Below are positions 11,301-23,285 of a DNA stretch of 64,000 nt, in pieces. How positions within the stretch are numbered: position 1 is the first letter of the stretch; the number at the start of each line of letters is the position of its first letter. Origin of the DNA: Aquatica leii (lineage: Eukaryota; Arthropoda; Insecta; Coleoptera; Lampyridae); NCBI GenBank assembly GCA_035610365.1, contig CM069432.1, forward strand, positions 75,520,520 through 75,584,519, read 5' to 3'. Under the pieces are notes generated by a model. It made no database searches. It saw only the letters and a list, made by a program, of their open reading frames with translations, and was not told the origin of the DNA. A program made the position numbers and the translations under genes.

Positions 11301-12091
11301 TAAGGATAACTGTTGAAAATCTACAAAGCACAATAAGCTTAGAGTAAGATAAACAAAATAAGTTAACCTAAAAGAACAATAATAATATTTAAAGAATAAC
11401 GAACGTACGGTGGCCTTTATTGCTCCTATTTGAAGTGAATATTTTCAAACTTACCAATATCTTAAAAACTAATAATAATACCTATTAAAAAATGAACAAA
11501 TTTTTTAAATTTATTGATAAGCATACATTTGAATTAATTTTCAATATTTATCTTTTTTCCTAATTATTTAGGTCGCAAACATCAAATATTTAAAATTTTG
11601 TATTTTGTATTACATAAAGTATCAGATTTTTTTTGTACTTTTTAATGTTAAAATAAGATTTTAATAAATTGTAAAGTTGCTAGTTTACTGGCAATTTTTA
11701 GATATTTCTTATAGTAATACAACTAATTATAAGAATATAATCAATAGATTCAGAAACAACTATTTAAATAACATAAATACGTTTCTTAAAATTGTACTTA
11801 GGTGCATTTAATTTATTACTTTGTTTATAGTAAAAATGACTCATTAATGGTTAGCGCACACTAAAAAATGTAACCACAGTTTTTCGAACGTTGAGTTGTG
11901 GTATTGTTATTCTGTGATTAATATTAATAAGTAACGTATCTTTAAGTCTAACATTATTGTTGAAGTTGGTAAAAGAAATACATAAATTGCAACGGGAAAC
12001 GACAATTATAAAACTTGTAAATCAACTTAGATTAGGCTAATATACGCTAATTGATATAATACCTTCGTGTCGTTATGGATTCATATTAAAC
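11300..12091. other. intergenic, no gene seen
   Basis: AT-rich, with no supported gene or repeat pair. Confidence 0.45.
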
Positions 12092-12115
12092 CATGGTGTA
12101 ATATATTACACCATG
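12092..12115. repeat. perfect 24-bp palindrome
   Basis: The 12-base half CATGGTGTAATA is followed immediately by its exact reverse complement, with no spacer. It may be a small fold-back or a binding site; no flanking element was found. Confidence 0.8.
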
Positions 12116-14470
12116 AATGAAACACCTACCTATAATTTTTTTTCCGACAAGAACTATTTGTAAGTTTCAGTTCACGGTATGCTTTAAAAGATTGCATACC
12201 TCGAAAGGTAGCTGTAAGCTACAGGTATTAAGTATATTTTTACTACCGCATATTCTTATAATACCGCTCTCTGTATTTACAGTTTTAAATCGTTTTTTAA
12301 AACTTTAGCGTAACGGAAGATAAAGTACCTATATAGATACATCATAATAAGTTAATAATAGTAAAGTCAATAAACCAGGAGCTTTTATTTGTCTGCAACA
12401 TTGTAGTTATAATCTCGATTAAGTTAAAACAAATAATAATTTATTGCAAACATACTACAAAATGTATTTAAACTGATTGAACAAATTTTTATTCACTTAA
12501 TACTATAATTTAGTATTAGGGGTAGTTAGGTTTCTTTTTGACGTTTCGTGTCACACTCGTGTGAATTTTATCAGGTCAATAAAATTATATAAAAAACGAA
12601 CGAGAAGCTGCAAAGATAGATTAGAAAAAATGTGCCAGACGATTTTTATCAAATTAAAGTAATATTTAACTTGTTTATTATAAAACCGACAAATGTTTAT
12701 AAGGTAAATTTTTACATAAACCGATTAGCGAGATTCTAAAAAAATTCTAAAATTTATCTAAATGTAAAGCAGTTTGATGTAAGCTATTTTTACAACTAAA
12801 GATATTTCTTAATGAGTTTAAACTTAAAATTGAACAATAACCAAACTTTAAAGTTGATTTAATTTTGCATACTTTGTACGAAAATAAAATAAATGTGTAC
12901 TCAAAAAAAAATTAAATAAATAAATAGAATAAAATAATGTTATACTTTATATATGTTATTTAAGATTTGAAAAATTTAATTTACAGTTATTTAAATATTT
13001 ATTATTGGTTATGACGATGATACAATATCAAATCATTGAATTTAATGTGATGTAATAAAAATACAAAACACTAAAGATTATATTTACTACGCAAACATTT
13101 ATTTATACATACATTAAAACATTTTGTTTGGGTTGATAATATTTGTTTAATATTGTAATTGTTTTAGTATTGGTTTGTATATTATAATGTCATTTTATTC
13201 GAGGTTCATTTGCAGCATGCAGTTTTGAAAGTAATTAACAACGTGGTTAGAATACTAATATTTAAAGAAAGACGTGTAGGTATGAGTCTGAGTTTGTGCC
13301 AACGCAAAGAATGTATAAGTATGTAGGTTTATAGTTTTAAAAATCAATATTGTTTACTTCAAAAATATCACCACCTACGTTTATAAGTTAACCGAACTTT
13401 CAGATCTGACTGATAATACCTTTGTTGTCATATAATCATATACGTTGTAAGAATTAACTAAATAAAACCATCACTTAACCCATAGTTAATAATTATATTT
13501 GAAATTCTAAACATGCAACTTTACAGAACTACAAATTTATTTAATTTTTGGAAACTGAAATTCAAAGAATAGTATTTATTCTCTTAGGTTTTGAAATTGA
13601 ATATGGTTATGCGTTAAAATAAACATTCGAGAAAATACTAAACACCCGCGACACGATCAATATTCTTGTCAACTACACAATTAACATAAAACAGAATCTA
13701 AGAACATTTAGTACCTACGATATATGCGAAGAGAGGATATTGTTTTGGAATTGGTAATTATGGATTTTGTTGTTCAAAAAGTGAATCACCTTTAAACAAG
13801 AGTCGATTCTAAAATAAATTATAAACTATCACTTACTTTTCGATTTTATATTATTCTTTTGTCCACGTGATTTGAGTTTGCTATTGTTTCAGGCACGTGT
13901 AGTTAATGAACTAAACACATATTTATCAAAATTCTAGACTCTAATAGATTACGTGATTTTTTATAACGTTAGTTTTTCCTAGCTAGGATTTATATATCTA
14001 TTGTGTTAAAAACGTTGTACGTAATGCTTGTTAAGTAAATTTAGAATAAAAAAAAGCGTGTTTTTATGAAGCAGTTTTTATCACACTTTTAACCGATGTT
14101 AATTGGTAAAAATGTCTACAAGCAAAAACATAACCACGTAAAATTTCTATTTTCATATAAGAGAAAGTACTTAAGTACCAACAATTTTCTTCAAATTAAA
14201 CAATAGACTAATATTTCGAGAAAAAAACGTAATTTATTAATAGTTTGCATTTTTGCAAATATGTTTGCATAACGTTTAAAAAAAAACAATAAATGCACAT
14301 TAATATAAGTTTGATTTAAATAAAGTTACTGTATCAAAAAAAAAACTTTAATTTTATGATATTTATTTATTTCGAACATTTTTTCTTGTTGTTGATTTGT
14401 AGTTAAATTTTTTTTTTCGCGTCGATATTTTTACTGAGGTTTTCTCAAATTAATCCATTCTTCTAGTAAT
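12116..14470. other. intergenic or intronic, no gene seen
   Basis: Very AT-rich. The short frames here are chance openings without resemblance to known families, and no RNA gene was seen. Confidence 0.45.
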
Positions 14471-15034
14471 TTTGTGTCATTAACTTTGGTCTTTCATCTA
14501 ATTATCTGTTTTTTTTATTTCTTTATAAAATGCCATAAAGTTGTGCTTAAAGTCGTTTTTAAGCTTTTCATCATTTTTTTTAGTAAACTCTCAATATGTT
14601 TTTTGATGATACAGGGTTTGCCAGTATTCCGGCCTCGGTTACTAGTGCCTTTTTATAAATGTCAGTATAAAATGTTTAGTACTGTACTCATTTCTATTGA
14701 AAAACTGCATGCTTTAAATATGTTTTTGGTTAGTTTTCGCTGGGCAAGCATAAAGTTTACTTCAGATGAAAAATACTTTTTAGATATTTTAAATTGATTA
14801 CAGCGTTGCCATTTTAGAGCAATTTCTTTAAAAATGCAGCATCAGATATAAATGATCACAACACTGGTGTTTTTTGAAATTTTGGAATTTTTTTGTAAAT
14901 TTGTAGATAAAAGTCAGAAAATTTCTAAAAAATTTTTTTAATTTGCCATACTTATTTTGTATAAAAGTTAATGAAGTAGAAAGTAATAAAATGTGATATT
15001 TTTCTTTAAGTCTATCCACAAATGTATTTAACAT
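14470..15034 (-). pseudogene. Penelope-like element N-terminal region remnant (tentative)
   Basis: On the minus strand, 15034-14828 gives a 68-codon frame rich in Lys and Phe that contains CCDHLYLMLHF, followed in the same frame by further short blocks (KMATL, KLYACPAKTN, NRNEYST) separated by stops. This resembles the poorly conserved region upstream of the RT in Penelope-like elements. It lies directly downstream, on the minus strand, of a hammerhead-like core at 15040-15072, where Penelope-like elements carry their terminal pLTR. The assignment leans on this context. Confidence 0.4.
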
Positions 15035-15039
15035 AAAAC

Positions 15040-15072
15040 TAGCTTCGACAATTTAAATTATCATCATCAGTT
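15040..15072 (-). ncRNA. degenerate hammerhead-ribozyme-like core of a Penelope-like terminal repeat
   Basis: The minus strand reads CTGATGA (15064-15070), then an AT-rich helix-like stretch, then CGAAGC. The hammerhead consensus is CTGANGA, stem II, GAAA; here GAAA has become GAAG, so cleavage is unlikely. Hammerhead motifs in Penelope-like elements are an established observation. Confidence 0.45.
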
Positions 15073-15373
15073 AAACTAAAAGCAAATGAATTAACAAACA
15101 TAATTAAAAATTAAAAAGAACTTACAAGTTATATAAAATTATAATAATGAATGACAAATGTCAACAAATTAAAAAAATTAAATAGAAGCTAACATTAAAT
15201 ACACAGCCATAGGTGATATGAAAAGGAGAAAGAAGATAAAAAAATAATTAAATTAAAATTATAAATTAGTACGGAGGGTAGAAAAGTTGTCATTGGATTT
15301 AATGACAGCGAAAGTCAATGATCTATTGACAAGTGACGCTGTCAAAATCCCAACTATAAAATAGATTAGGAAC

Positions 15374-15546
15374 TGTTTTATATGTATATATTTTTATATT
15401 TAGACTTTTACATACATAATTTATTACGAAATACGTCTTTACATTTTAATGACTAACTACAAGTATCATTCATATGTTACGTTCACATCTATCTTAATCC
15501 TAAGGTTGTTTTACACTTACTATTAAAACCCGGTTTACACTAAACA
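15374..15546 (-). repeat. 3' LTR of the gypsy element
   Basis: 173 bp, TG...CA, near-identical to 19636-19808; preceded on the plus strand by GGAAC. Confidence 0.93.
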
Positions 15547-15560
15547 CCTTCCCCTTAAAG
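15547..15560 (-). promoter_or_regulatory. polypurine tract
   Basis: The minus strand reads CTTTAAGGGGAAGG directly against the 3' LTR, the expected place and composition for the plus-strand primer of an LTR element. Confidence 0.8.
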
Positions 15561-18500
15561 ATTAAGTCGGCACGGGGGTCTTACAGTACGACCGGAGCGA
15601 GAGCGATTACATTCGTTATTTTTCTCTATTACATTTTGAGTTAGTTTGCATTCTATATTACTAGACTTATTTACTACATTATGATATTGGTTATTATTTA
15701 CAATGTTTTTGTTTACATGTATTGGAGTGTTGTTAGTGTATAATTCAGGTTCGCTAAGAAGTTGATACTCTGGTTTTGTATAAGATAATTTTATGTGAGT
15801 ATTGTTACGCCTTACGATTTTATTACTGTTCTCTTTTTTAACCCAATACGATCTTGGTTCCTTAGCTCTTTCTATAATAATTGCTTTATTCCAAACTTTA
15901 TCCCTGTTACTTTTAATTACCATTTTATCCCCTTTTTTAAAAAACGTTGGATCATAATTTAGTTTGACAATGTCTTTTTGTTCACAAAGAAGGCGGTGAA
16001 TATTTGTATGAACTTTAGGCTATAAATTTTTATATGTTATAGGTATTTCCGATTTTAATGTACTGCTTTGTAGGATTTGGGATGGGGCTGCTTTTAGGTT
16101 GATGATAAGAGTGCTATTATATTCCATGACTAATTCACGAAAGTCAGTTTTGTTTTCTAAACTTTTTTTTTAAATATTTTTTCCTATACTAACGGCTTTT
16201 TCAGCTAACCCGTTACCTTGGTAATAATACAGTGAACACGTCGTTATTGTTATGTCTTTATTTTGATAGTACTGCTTACACTTAACAGAAATAAACGGCA
16301 AGTTGTCAGCGATTATCCATTCTGGGTAATCAAATCGAATAAATATGTCTTGGAATGAATTTATAATTAATTCAGATGTTTTATATTTTAGAAGGACAAT
16401 CTAAATCCAATGAGAAAAGTGATCAATGACAACTAGGTAAGATTTTCCCCCAAATTCCAAAATATCTGAGCCTACTTTATTAAATCGTAGTCTTGGCACA
16501 GAATGTAGCATCATTGGTTCTTTCTGTTGTGTTGGCATGTATTTCTCGCATACGCGACATTGTTTTATATGCATTTTAATATCATACGATAAGCTCGGCC
16601 AATAAAATAAAGTTCGAGCCCTATTTATTGTTTTGCTAATACCGATGTGCCATTTATGCAACAATTCAATCATCCTTGACTGTAAGCTAATTGGAACTAT
16701 AATTTTATTATCAAGAAAGATTATGCCGGGTTCTACATAGATTGAATCTTTTAAGGAGTATACGGCCTACATTCTACTGGAATGGCGCTCGCTTTAAGCC
16801 ATCCTTTATAGTAATAATCATAGATTTTCATTAAGTCTTATCCTTGGTGGTTTCGGATCTAAATTCGTTCCTTCTTTGTTTACTTACAGGCAGATATTTG
16901 GTGACCAAATGAACCATTTCAAATATTTCCAAGTGGACCTCACCTGTCGATTTTAAACTTGATCTAGATAACATATCCGCAAAATGCAAATCTTTACCAG
17001 GCACGTATACAATATATGTATAGTATATACTTTAACAAGTTTAATCTAATTCGCTGTAGTCTAATGGAACCAATTTTATGGATCGGTTTTTTCATAATTG
17101 ATATAATTGGTTTATGATCCGATTGAACCGTGATCTCTTGCCCGTAAATGAAATCGTGAAACTTTTTAGTCCCATAATATATTGATAATAATTCTTTTTC
17201 GGTTTGACTATAACTGACTTCATGTTCATTCATGGTGCGTAAAGCGCAAGCTACTAATTTAAGTGTATTGTTATGATGCTGCTGAAACATACAACAACCT
17301 AACTCATATTTTGACGCATCACACTGTAGAATTGTTTTTAATTTATTATCAAACGGAACAAGAGCAGGTGATTCGCTTATAATTTTTTTAGTTTGTCAAA
17401 ATTTTCCTGATGTTTAGGCAACCAATGCCACTCAACACTACTTTTCAACAAGTTGCAAAGTGGTTGCATTATTTCTGCCATATTTACTATATAACGTCTT
17501 ACATAGTTAAACGAACCTATTATTCTTTGCAGCTCTACTTTGTCTTTTGGACTATCTAACTTACAAAACGCCTCGATTCGATCTGGATCGATTTGTATGC
17601 CATTTTCTGAAAACATTTGGCCCATAAATTTGACTTGGGTTTGACAATATTGAAATTTGTCTTTATTAAATTTGGCACCTACTACCCTTTCAATAACCTC
17701 AGATACTGTTCTATCATGATCCTCTTTAGTTATACCAGACACAATCATATCATCATGACAAATTTGAACATTTCTAAGATTACCGAAGTTCTTTTCTACT
17801 TCATCTTGAAATAAATCTTGTGAATTTGATAAACCATACGGCAATACTAAAAATCTGTATAGACCTAATGGTGTACTGAAGCAACACTTCCACGATGATT
17901 CTTCATTTAACTCTAAGTGATGATAACCTTCAGCTAAATCAAATACAGTAAAGAATTTTTTATTATTTAAATCCGAACAAATTTCCTCAATACTTGGAAC
18001 TAACTTTGGTTTTCTAATAATTTGTTTGTTTAAATCCGACGGGTCTAAACATATTCTTATTTTTCCATTTTTTCTACTATAACAATTCTATTAATGCTTG
18101 CCCGAAGATCTATTTCGTCTACTCTTATAATTGCTTTGCGACTGACTAACCTGTCTAATTCTGCTTTTAAAGGTTCCCGTATAGCCACAGGTATTTTTGT
18201 AGGGGGATGACTAACGGTTTCAAAATTTGATGCTGTAGTGATATTATAATTTCCAGGGAATCTACCATATCCGCTAAAAACGTCATTATTAGAATTTATA
18301 AACTTTTCCCTGTCCGCATTATTTGCTGGCTTTAAACTTATACCATTTATGCGTTTGATCAGATTCAAATTTACGCAAGCTTGACCACCCAGCAGAACCT
18401 GCTTTGCACCCTTTACAATTACGAAATATTCGGAAATTTCTTTACCCTTAAAGTAAAGTATAAATTTACTATAACTACAGGTTTTGCTTCACTACCTTCA

Positions 18501-18916
18501 AAACCTTTTAGCCTATATTCTGTTGGTCTAACTTTAAATTGCATATTTATATCATTAAAAATTGTGATCGGAATCACACTAACATCTGCACCGGTATCTA
18601 ATCTAACTTTAATTTTCTTACTTTCTAACATTATAATTTCTTCCCATACATTTTTTGAGGGTATTTTACTAGATTTAGCATTAACAATTCGTACAAATAA
18701 TTCATTCTCACTATCACTACATTTAGCCTGATCTATATTTCTTATATTTCTTACTTTACACGCATTTGCAAAGTGATTTAATAAACCACATCTGGCACAT
18801 TTTTTTACCAAATGCAGGGCATTTACGTGCTCCATGCATTGTCTGGCACCGTCTACATTTGAATTTATCTTTACATTTACCAGATTTATTTCTATGAAAC
18901 TTATTACGACGATCAC
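15555..18916 (-). pseudogene. pol: gypsy pol: protease, RT, RNase H, integrase (frame-broken)
   Basis: Right to left: a CCHC knuckle CARCGLLNHFANAC (~18790-18750), aspartic protease with RLDTGADVSVIP near 18590, an RT entry segment with a block of paired Arg and Leu residues (18368-18057), RT core MPYGLSNSQDLFQDE at 17844 with active site ICHDDMIVSG near 17760, thumb VELQRIIGSFNYVRRYI, RNase H ALRTMNEHEVSYSQTEKELL with QSDHKPI (17290-16994), integrase zinc finger HIGISKTINRARTLFYWPSL and CRVCEKYMP with VVIDHFSHW (16673-16401), and an integrase C-terminal tail (15923-15555). Frames change near 18400, 18050, 17377, 16990 and 16400. The usual aromatic Y/F before x-D-D of the RT site is Cys here. 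Confidence 0.88.
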
Positions 18917-19590
18917 TTACCCCTACTTTCTGCATTTGTTTCTTGACAATGTTAATTTCATTGCTAGCGTCTGCTTGGAACGTTAAACTTTGGTTGTTAT
19001 TCTGCTCACTGGTTCTACAAAACTGGATAGTTTTTTCTAGACTCAGTTGATCGATTCGTAGCAGGGCCTCTCTCGTAACTGGATCTCGGATACCCATAAG
19101 AATCTTGTCCCTTAATGCTTTATCTTCATTAGTCTCGTTAGGGTTGTTAGCGTTATAATTGCAGGTTTTCACAAGGTGTCTGCATTCTGTGAGAAAATTC
19201 TTGAAACTTTCACCTTCTTTCTGTGCACGCTTTAAAAAATTAGACCTCTCGAAACATTCATTGATTCGAGGATTCACATATTGCTGTATTAAACTTAGCA
19301 TGTGTTTATACTTATCTGCTTCTTCTTCAGGTACTACAAACGTAGACATAATTCTAGCCGATTCAATACCAATCATGTTTCTTCAAATTGCTAATTTTAT
19401 GCTATCTGCAGCCTCATGTTGCCCTGTGGCAGCCAAATAGTCTTCAAATGCTGTTCGCAAAAATTTACACTCAGCTGCAGCATTCTGTTCTTGATGGTCG
19501 AAGTCAGGTGGTAATTTTACTTGACCAGCACCAAAATTCGCTATTGCATCAAAATTTAATTTACTTTGGCAAATTTCAAAGTGTATATAC
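18756..19590 (-). pseudogene. gag: gypsy gag (capsid/nucleocapsid), frame-broken
   Basis: The main frame (19376-18756) carries a capsid-like helical region with KRAQKEGESFKNFLTECRHL, then DKALRDKILMGIRDPVTREA and LRIDQLSLEKTIQFCR, then a basic stretch and a zinc knuckle CRRCQTMHGARKC. This is the usual gag layout of insect gypsy-type elements. Similar sequence continues upstream to about 19590 beyond a stop at 19377, so the N terminus is interrupted. The pol frame begins before the gag stop and overlaps it from 18756 to 18916, next to a run of seven Ts near 18801, which could be a natural frameshift site or an indel. Confidence 0.82.
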
Positions 19591-19624
19591 TTATACTTGA
19601 AATTAAACTTCTCTATACTTAGGA

Positions 19625-19635
19625 CGACTGCGCCA
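19625..19635 (-). promoter_or_regulatory. primer-binding site, tRNA-Ser type
   Basis: Minus-strand TGGCGCAGTCG abuts the 5' LTR. It is the exact complement of a tRNA 3' end CGACTGCGCCA, as in insect tRNA-Ser species whose acceptor begins GCAGTCG. This fixes the direction of the element. Confidence 0.85.
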
Positions 19636-19808
19636 TGTTTTATATGTATATATTTTTATATTTAGAGTTTTACATACATAATTTATTACGAAATACGTCT
19701 TTACATTTTAATGACTAACTACAAGTATCATTCATTTGTTACGTTTACATCTATCGTAATCCTAAGGTTGTTTTACACTTACTATTAAAACCCGGTTTAC
19801 ACCAAACA
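19636..19808 (-). repeat. 5' LTR of the gypsy element
   Basis: 173 bp, TG...CA; followed on the plus strand by the target duplication GGAAC. Confidence 0.93.
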
Positions 19809-20040
19809 GGAACGATGTCAGTATAATTGTGAAAAGCAACATCAGAACTAGCGGACAGCTGTTTTGTTCTTTAGGAACCCGTCAGCGCAAGGATACAACG
19901 ATGTGTTTCCCTTAGTGTTTCCACAACTATACGGATAGACAACCGTACTCTTTTATGTCGTGTAGACATTACCAACATATTTAAAATGTTTTTAGAATGC
20001 CATCTTGTGGTAAAAATACCACGTATGATAATATAGAAAA

Positions 20041-20640
20041 CTATAAATTAGTAGGGATATGATTAGCGAAAAAAGTGTTTGATATACCAGAATTAAAATA
20101 AATTTTAATACAATAAATATGTTTTTTAAATCTTGTTTTAAACTTTTTACCAGTTTGTCTTATATAAGAACAATTGTAAGAAAAGCAAGAAATTTTATAC
20201 ACACCAGATTTATCTAAAGAAGAAACAGAATCTGTATTATTAACAATAAAATATTTTAAATTACGATTAGTAGAAAAGGAAATAAAAATTTTATACTTTT
20301 TAAAATAATTTTTAAGAAAAAGAGAACAAGAACAAGGCATAGAACGATAGCTAGTAGCATTATCCGATTTATTTTCAGAAATTTTTTTAAAGAAATGGTA
20401 TAAACAAACTTTATAAAAACATTGTTTAAAATATGAAAAGGGTAACCATTATTATAAGCTAATTGTTTAATATTATCAAATTGTTTATTAAAACTAGACT
20501 TAGAAAGAGGAATAGATAAGAGACGATTAAACAAAGAACAAAAAAAACGATTTAAATAAAAAGTAAATAAAAAAATTCTCTGTGCATTATTATAATTAAA
20601 TATTTAAATTAGCTTGTTTACCTTGTTTAATAAATGTAGA
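20041..20640 (-). pseudogene. Penelope-like element C-terminal region with GIY-YIG endonuclease
   Basis: On the minus strand, FNRLLSIPLSKSSFNKQFD (from ~20530) and AYNNGYPFH match the linker between RT and endonuclease in Penelope-like elements. After a frame change near 20340, SGVYKISCFSYNCSYIRQTG followed by KFKTRFKKHI is the GIY-YIG nuclease core (GVY...SYI), with the catalytic Arg of the RFKKH block present. The reverse transcriptase itself is not visible upstream of 20640, so this is a truncated copy. The gypsy element at 15374-19808 is inserted just downstream of it. Confidence 0.75.
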
Positions 20641-21040
20641 TTAAGTAGCCCGATCAGTAAAATGTAAACAAGATGATATAATTTTGACTTACGAAGTTGC
20701 TAAACGAAGTTAACAAATATAGTCCAGATAAACAATAATTATGGTCTACATCATCTGACAATTATGAACACAATAATTGTCAAATAGTTTTTATCGATGA
20801 TTGTTGTGAGGTTTGTATGCTATATATAACAATAATTATAAACAGATTATTACATAAAGAAAACTTAAATCTTGTACAAAGCAATACTTATATAACTGTA
20901 TTGTCATGATACTCATGTACTTCTTTTGCATACATATCGAAAACATTACGTATTTAAAAATAAGATTAATTAAAAGCATTTAGCCATCGTTACTTTTATC
21001 GACATTACCTTCTTCTTCTGAGAATTCAATTCTCTTACAT
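20641..21040. other. no gene seen; upstream part of the promoter region
   Basis: AT-rich sequence between the Penelope-like remnant and the heat-shock-element cluster. Confidence 0.4.
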
Positions 21041-21048
21041 TTAATACT

Positions 21049-21092
21049 GAAACGTTCGAGAAATTATTTGCAAATGCAAGAACCTTCTAGAA
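21049..21092 (+). promoter_or_regulatory. heat-shock element pair
   Basis: GAACCTTCTAGAA at 21080-21092 is a perfect three-unit heat-shock element (GAAnnTTCnnGAA). Eighteen bases upstream, GAAACGTTCGAGAA at 21049-21062 is a second array with one extra base between its first two units. HSF binds such arrays, and they sit at about -110 and -140 relative to the predicted start at 21190. Confidence 0.7.
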
Positions 21093-21161
21093 GCTGTTAT
21101 CCATCTTCTAAAAGATGTACCGAAGAATCGGGAACGCTTGAGCAGGATTTCCGTATGTGTG

Positions 21162-21195
21162 TATATACCGACGAGACAGATCGTAGGTCAGTTAT
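21162..21195 (+). promoter_or_regulatory. core promoter: TATA box and arthropod initiator
   Basis: TATATA at 21162-21167 is followed by TCAGTT at 21188-21193. Taking the A of TCAGTT as +1 (21190) puts the TATA start at -28. TATA plus TCAGT initiator at this spacing is the classic arthropod Pol II core promoter. Confidence 0.7.
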
Positions 21196-21351
21196 TGCTG
21201 GAATGCGATTGCAGCAGTGTTAAGAAGATTATCAAGTGGAAATAAATCGTTAGCACGCGTATGTCTACATAAATATACCGAAAATAATCGTGTACGTGAT
21301 TATTAGTGTAAACAAGTGTGAAGCTCTCCGAGGACGTTATCTTATCTTCTT
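21190..21351 (+). other. predicted noncoding first exon (5' UTR)
   Basis: From the predicted start at 21190 the sequence is less AT-rich than its surroundings and ends at a strong splice donor, CTT then GTAAGTGAT with GT at 21352. The only ATGs (21210 and 21262 region) open very short frames, so this would be an untranslated exon. An inducible heat-shock-promoter gene with an intron in its 5' UTR recalls insect Hsp83, but no Hsp90 coding sequence is in the window, so the gene is not identified. Confidence 0.5.
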
Positions 21352-22398
21352 GTAAGTGATATAAATTATAGTGTAAGTGTTTTCATTTAATATTATTAGA
21401 TTTTATTAGTTCGGTTAATTTAAAAGTGTACATATTTCTAGAATAAGTAAAGTATTTTTAGTCGTTTACAATAAATTAGTTTTTAATAAATAAATACGCA
21501 ACAATACGTTAAATATTGTTAAAACTTTTTATATGCAGAAGTAAATATGTATTAAAATTACCATTGTCTTAAAGGTAGATTTTTAATGTTTCCTGGTCTG
21601 CTTATAGTTTTATTCCTAACAACAATATTCGTTATTTACTAACTATTTTTAAATGTATAAACACTTACCTTATTTGCTTTTAAATTATTTTGATTTGTCT
21701 CTTACATCAAGATCTGTTTCTGTGTATAAATAAAACAATCACACAATTACCTTTCGGTTCATAAAAGAAAACTTTAGATCTTTTGAGATGTGTTTTTTCT
21801 TTCATAGCAATACTAGTGATCACATAAAACTAAAAAAAATTGCAATAATTGATATCTTCAAAACTAATTGTAATCAATCCAAACGAAATTTCATTGACGC
21901 GTTGAGGTTATATAGCATTCCCATTACTTAAAAATTCTACTGCCGTTGTTACAAAAGAGAAAACAGTTGTTAGGTAGATAAAATTGTAAAGTTATAAATA
22001 AATGTAAAAATTAATAATATACAATCGACGGAAAAACCAATTTGTTTGATAATATATGCGATTAATAATCTCGACAATATTAACGCTTTTGATTGTTGCG
22101 CTTGTTTGCGCATGAAAAAACTTGTTTTATTGATTGTTCTCATTACCCAATGATAGTAAATGTAGAGGATTGCTCAATTCGTATTCTCCAGTATATCTTG
22201 ATGCGTGACGTTAGCCGTAGACCACGCGTCTCTTTGAATAAACTTAAAATATTAGTTTTGCGATTGTTTTTATAATAATTATCAGATTTGTTAGTGTTTT
22301 ACTGATAAAAACACGTGGCTACAAGTTGTTTCTAAGAATTTCTAACTATCCTGATTGTTAACACCGCGTAACGCTTTAGTTTATTTTATAATTAAATT
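21352..22398. other. presumed intron, no gene seen
   Basis: AT-rich; no supported coding exon. It would be intronic if the first exon above is real. Confidence 0.4.
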
Positions 22399-22654
22399 AT
22401 GTTGAGAATAAATTTTTCTTTAATACGCAAAATCCATTTTTTGAAAAGCGAGAATTATCGCAAAAGGCCAGTACGTAAATTACGCCAGCATAGAATGCAC
22501 ATGTGGCTTTTGTATCGCAGAACATTAAATTTTGGTGTCGGAAAACGTGGGGTTTTGTGTTGTCGTGCAGAAGGGTTAAGAAGTCATCGCCGTGAATCAA
22601 CAGCTAGGCTTAGCAGAACCACGACGACTAACTGGACAACGGCAGCGCAAAAAC
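22399..22654 (+). other. candidate exon, unassigned
   Basis: The stretch is richer in G+C than its neighbours and opens a frame rich in Arg (for example NYRKRPVRKLRQHRMHMW and a Ser/Thr-rich end). It finishes at a consensus donor, AAAC then GTAAGTAAG with GT at 22655. It could be an alternative first exon of the transcript started at 21190 or part of another gene. I do not recognise the peptide, and the ATG at 22399 is in AT-rich sequence, so coding status is doubtful. Confidence 0.3.
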
Positions 22655-22659
22655 GTAAG

Positions 22660-23285
22660 TAAGAAAATTTTATTTTCAACAATCAAAAGGTGAGCAGAAT
22701 TAAAATTAACGCGGTCCGCAGCGACACTGATTTAATTTGAAAATTAAACTTATTTACATTATAATAGATATTGAAGTATAATTTAACATTGCCAGAAACA
22801 AAGTGTTCTGTTTGATTGCGTAACAACTGGATTGCAACCAAAGGCACCGATTTAGTGTCCTCCACAATTAAAAATATATGAATTAGGTGTTGTAAAAGAA
22901 CTGACAAAATGAAACCTAACACAAAAACATTGCTAACGAAACTGAGGTCTACGCGTTACGTCAGCTCGTCACATGACTTCGGCAAAATAAATCGAGTCAT
23001 CGAGCAATCCTCTACATTTACTATCCTTGCTCATTACCAACCTTAGTGATATTATTTTTTGGTTTTTATTTATTTTCGTGCTTCTTAAACTTGAAAACAG
23101 TTTCTAATATTTTTTTCTCTTTGTTTTAAATATTATTAGTATACAATTATGTATTAACATTAGCTATTCGGACGATTGCACTAAAAATAAAAAAGAATAT
23201 GAATTTTTTTACTGATAGCCATCAATAGGGTTTACAACTTAAAAATATTATTGTGTATACAAAGTAATGAGTTTTAGAATACCGC
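22660..23285. other. intronic or intergenic, no gene seen
   Basis: No supported gene. The 79-codon minus-strand frame at 22683-22922 has no resemblance to known families. Confidence 0.4.

Larger units (their letters stand above)
15374..19808 (-). mobile_element. Ty3/gypsy LTR retrotransposon, full-length insertion
   Basis: Two 173-bp direct repeats, 15374-15546 and 19636-19808, each begin TG and end CA. The 5-bp sequence GGAAC is found immediately before the left repeat (15369-15373) and immediately after the right one (19809-19813), a target-site duplication. On the minus strand the order is LTR, primer-binding site, gag, protease, reverse transcriptase, RNase H, integrase, polypurine tract, LTR, which is the Ty3/gypsy order. 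Total length is 4435 bp. The LTRs differ at only a handful of positions, so insertion is fairly recent, yet the coding region has several frame breaks. It lies inside Penelope-like sequence. Confidence 0.93.

Noticed and set aside
14474..14797. Plus-strand 107-codon frame as a gene
   Set aside because: Composition is that of T-rich antisense; the minus strand reads more like decayed Penelope-type sequence.
21190..21351. Naming the promoter's gene Hsp83/Hsp90
   Set aside because: Only the promoter and 5' UTR intron layout are reminiscent; no Hsp90 coding sequence is in the window.
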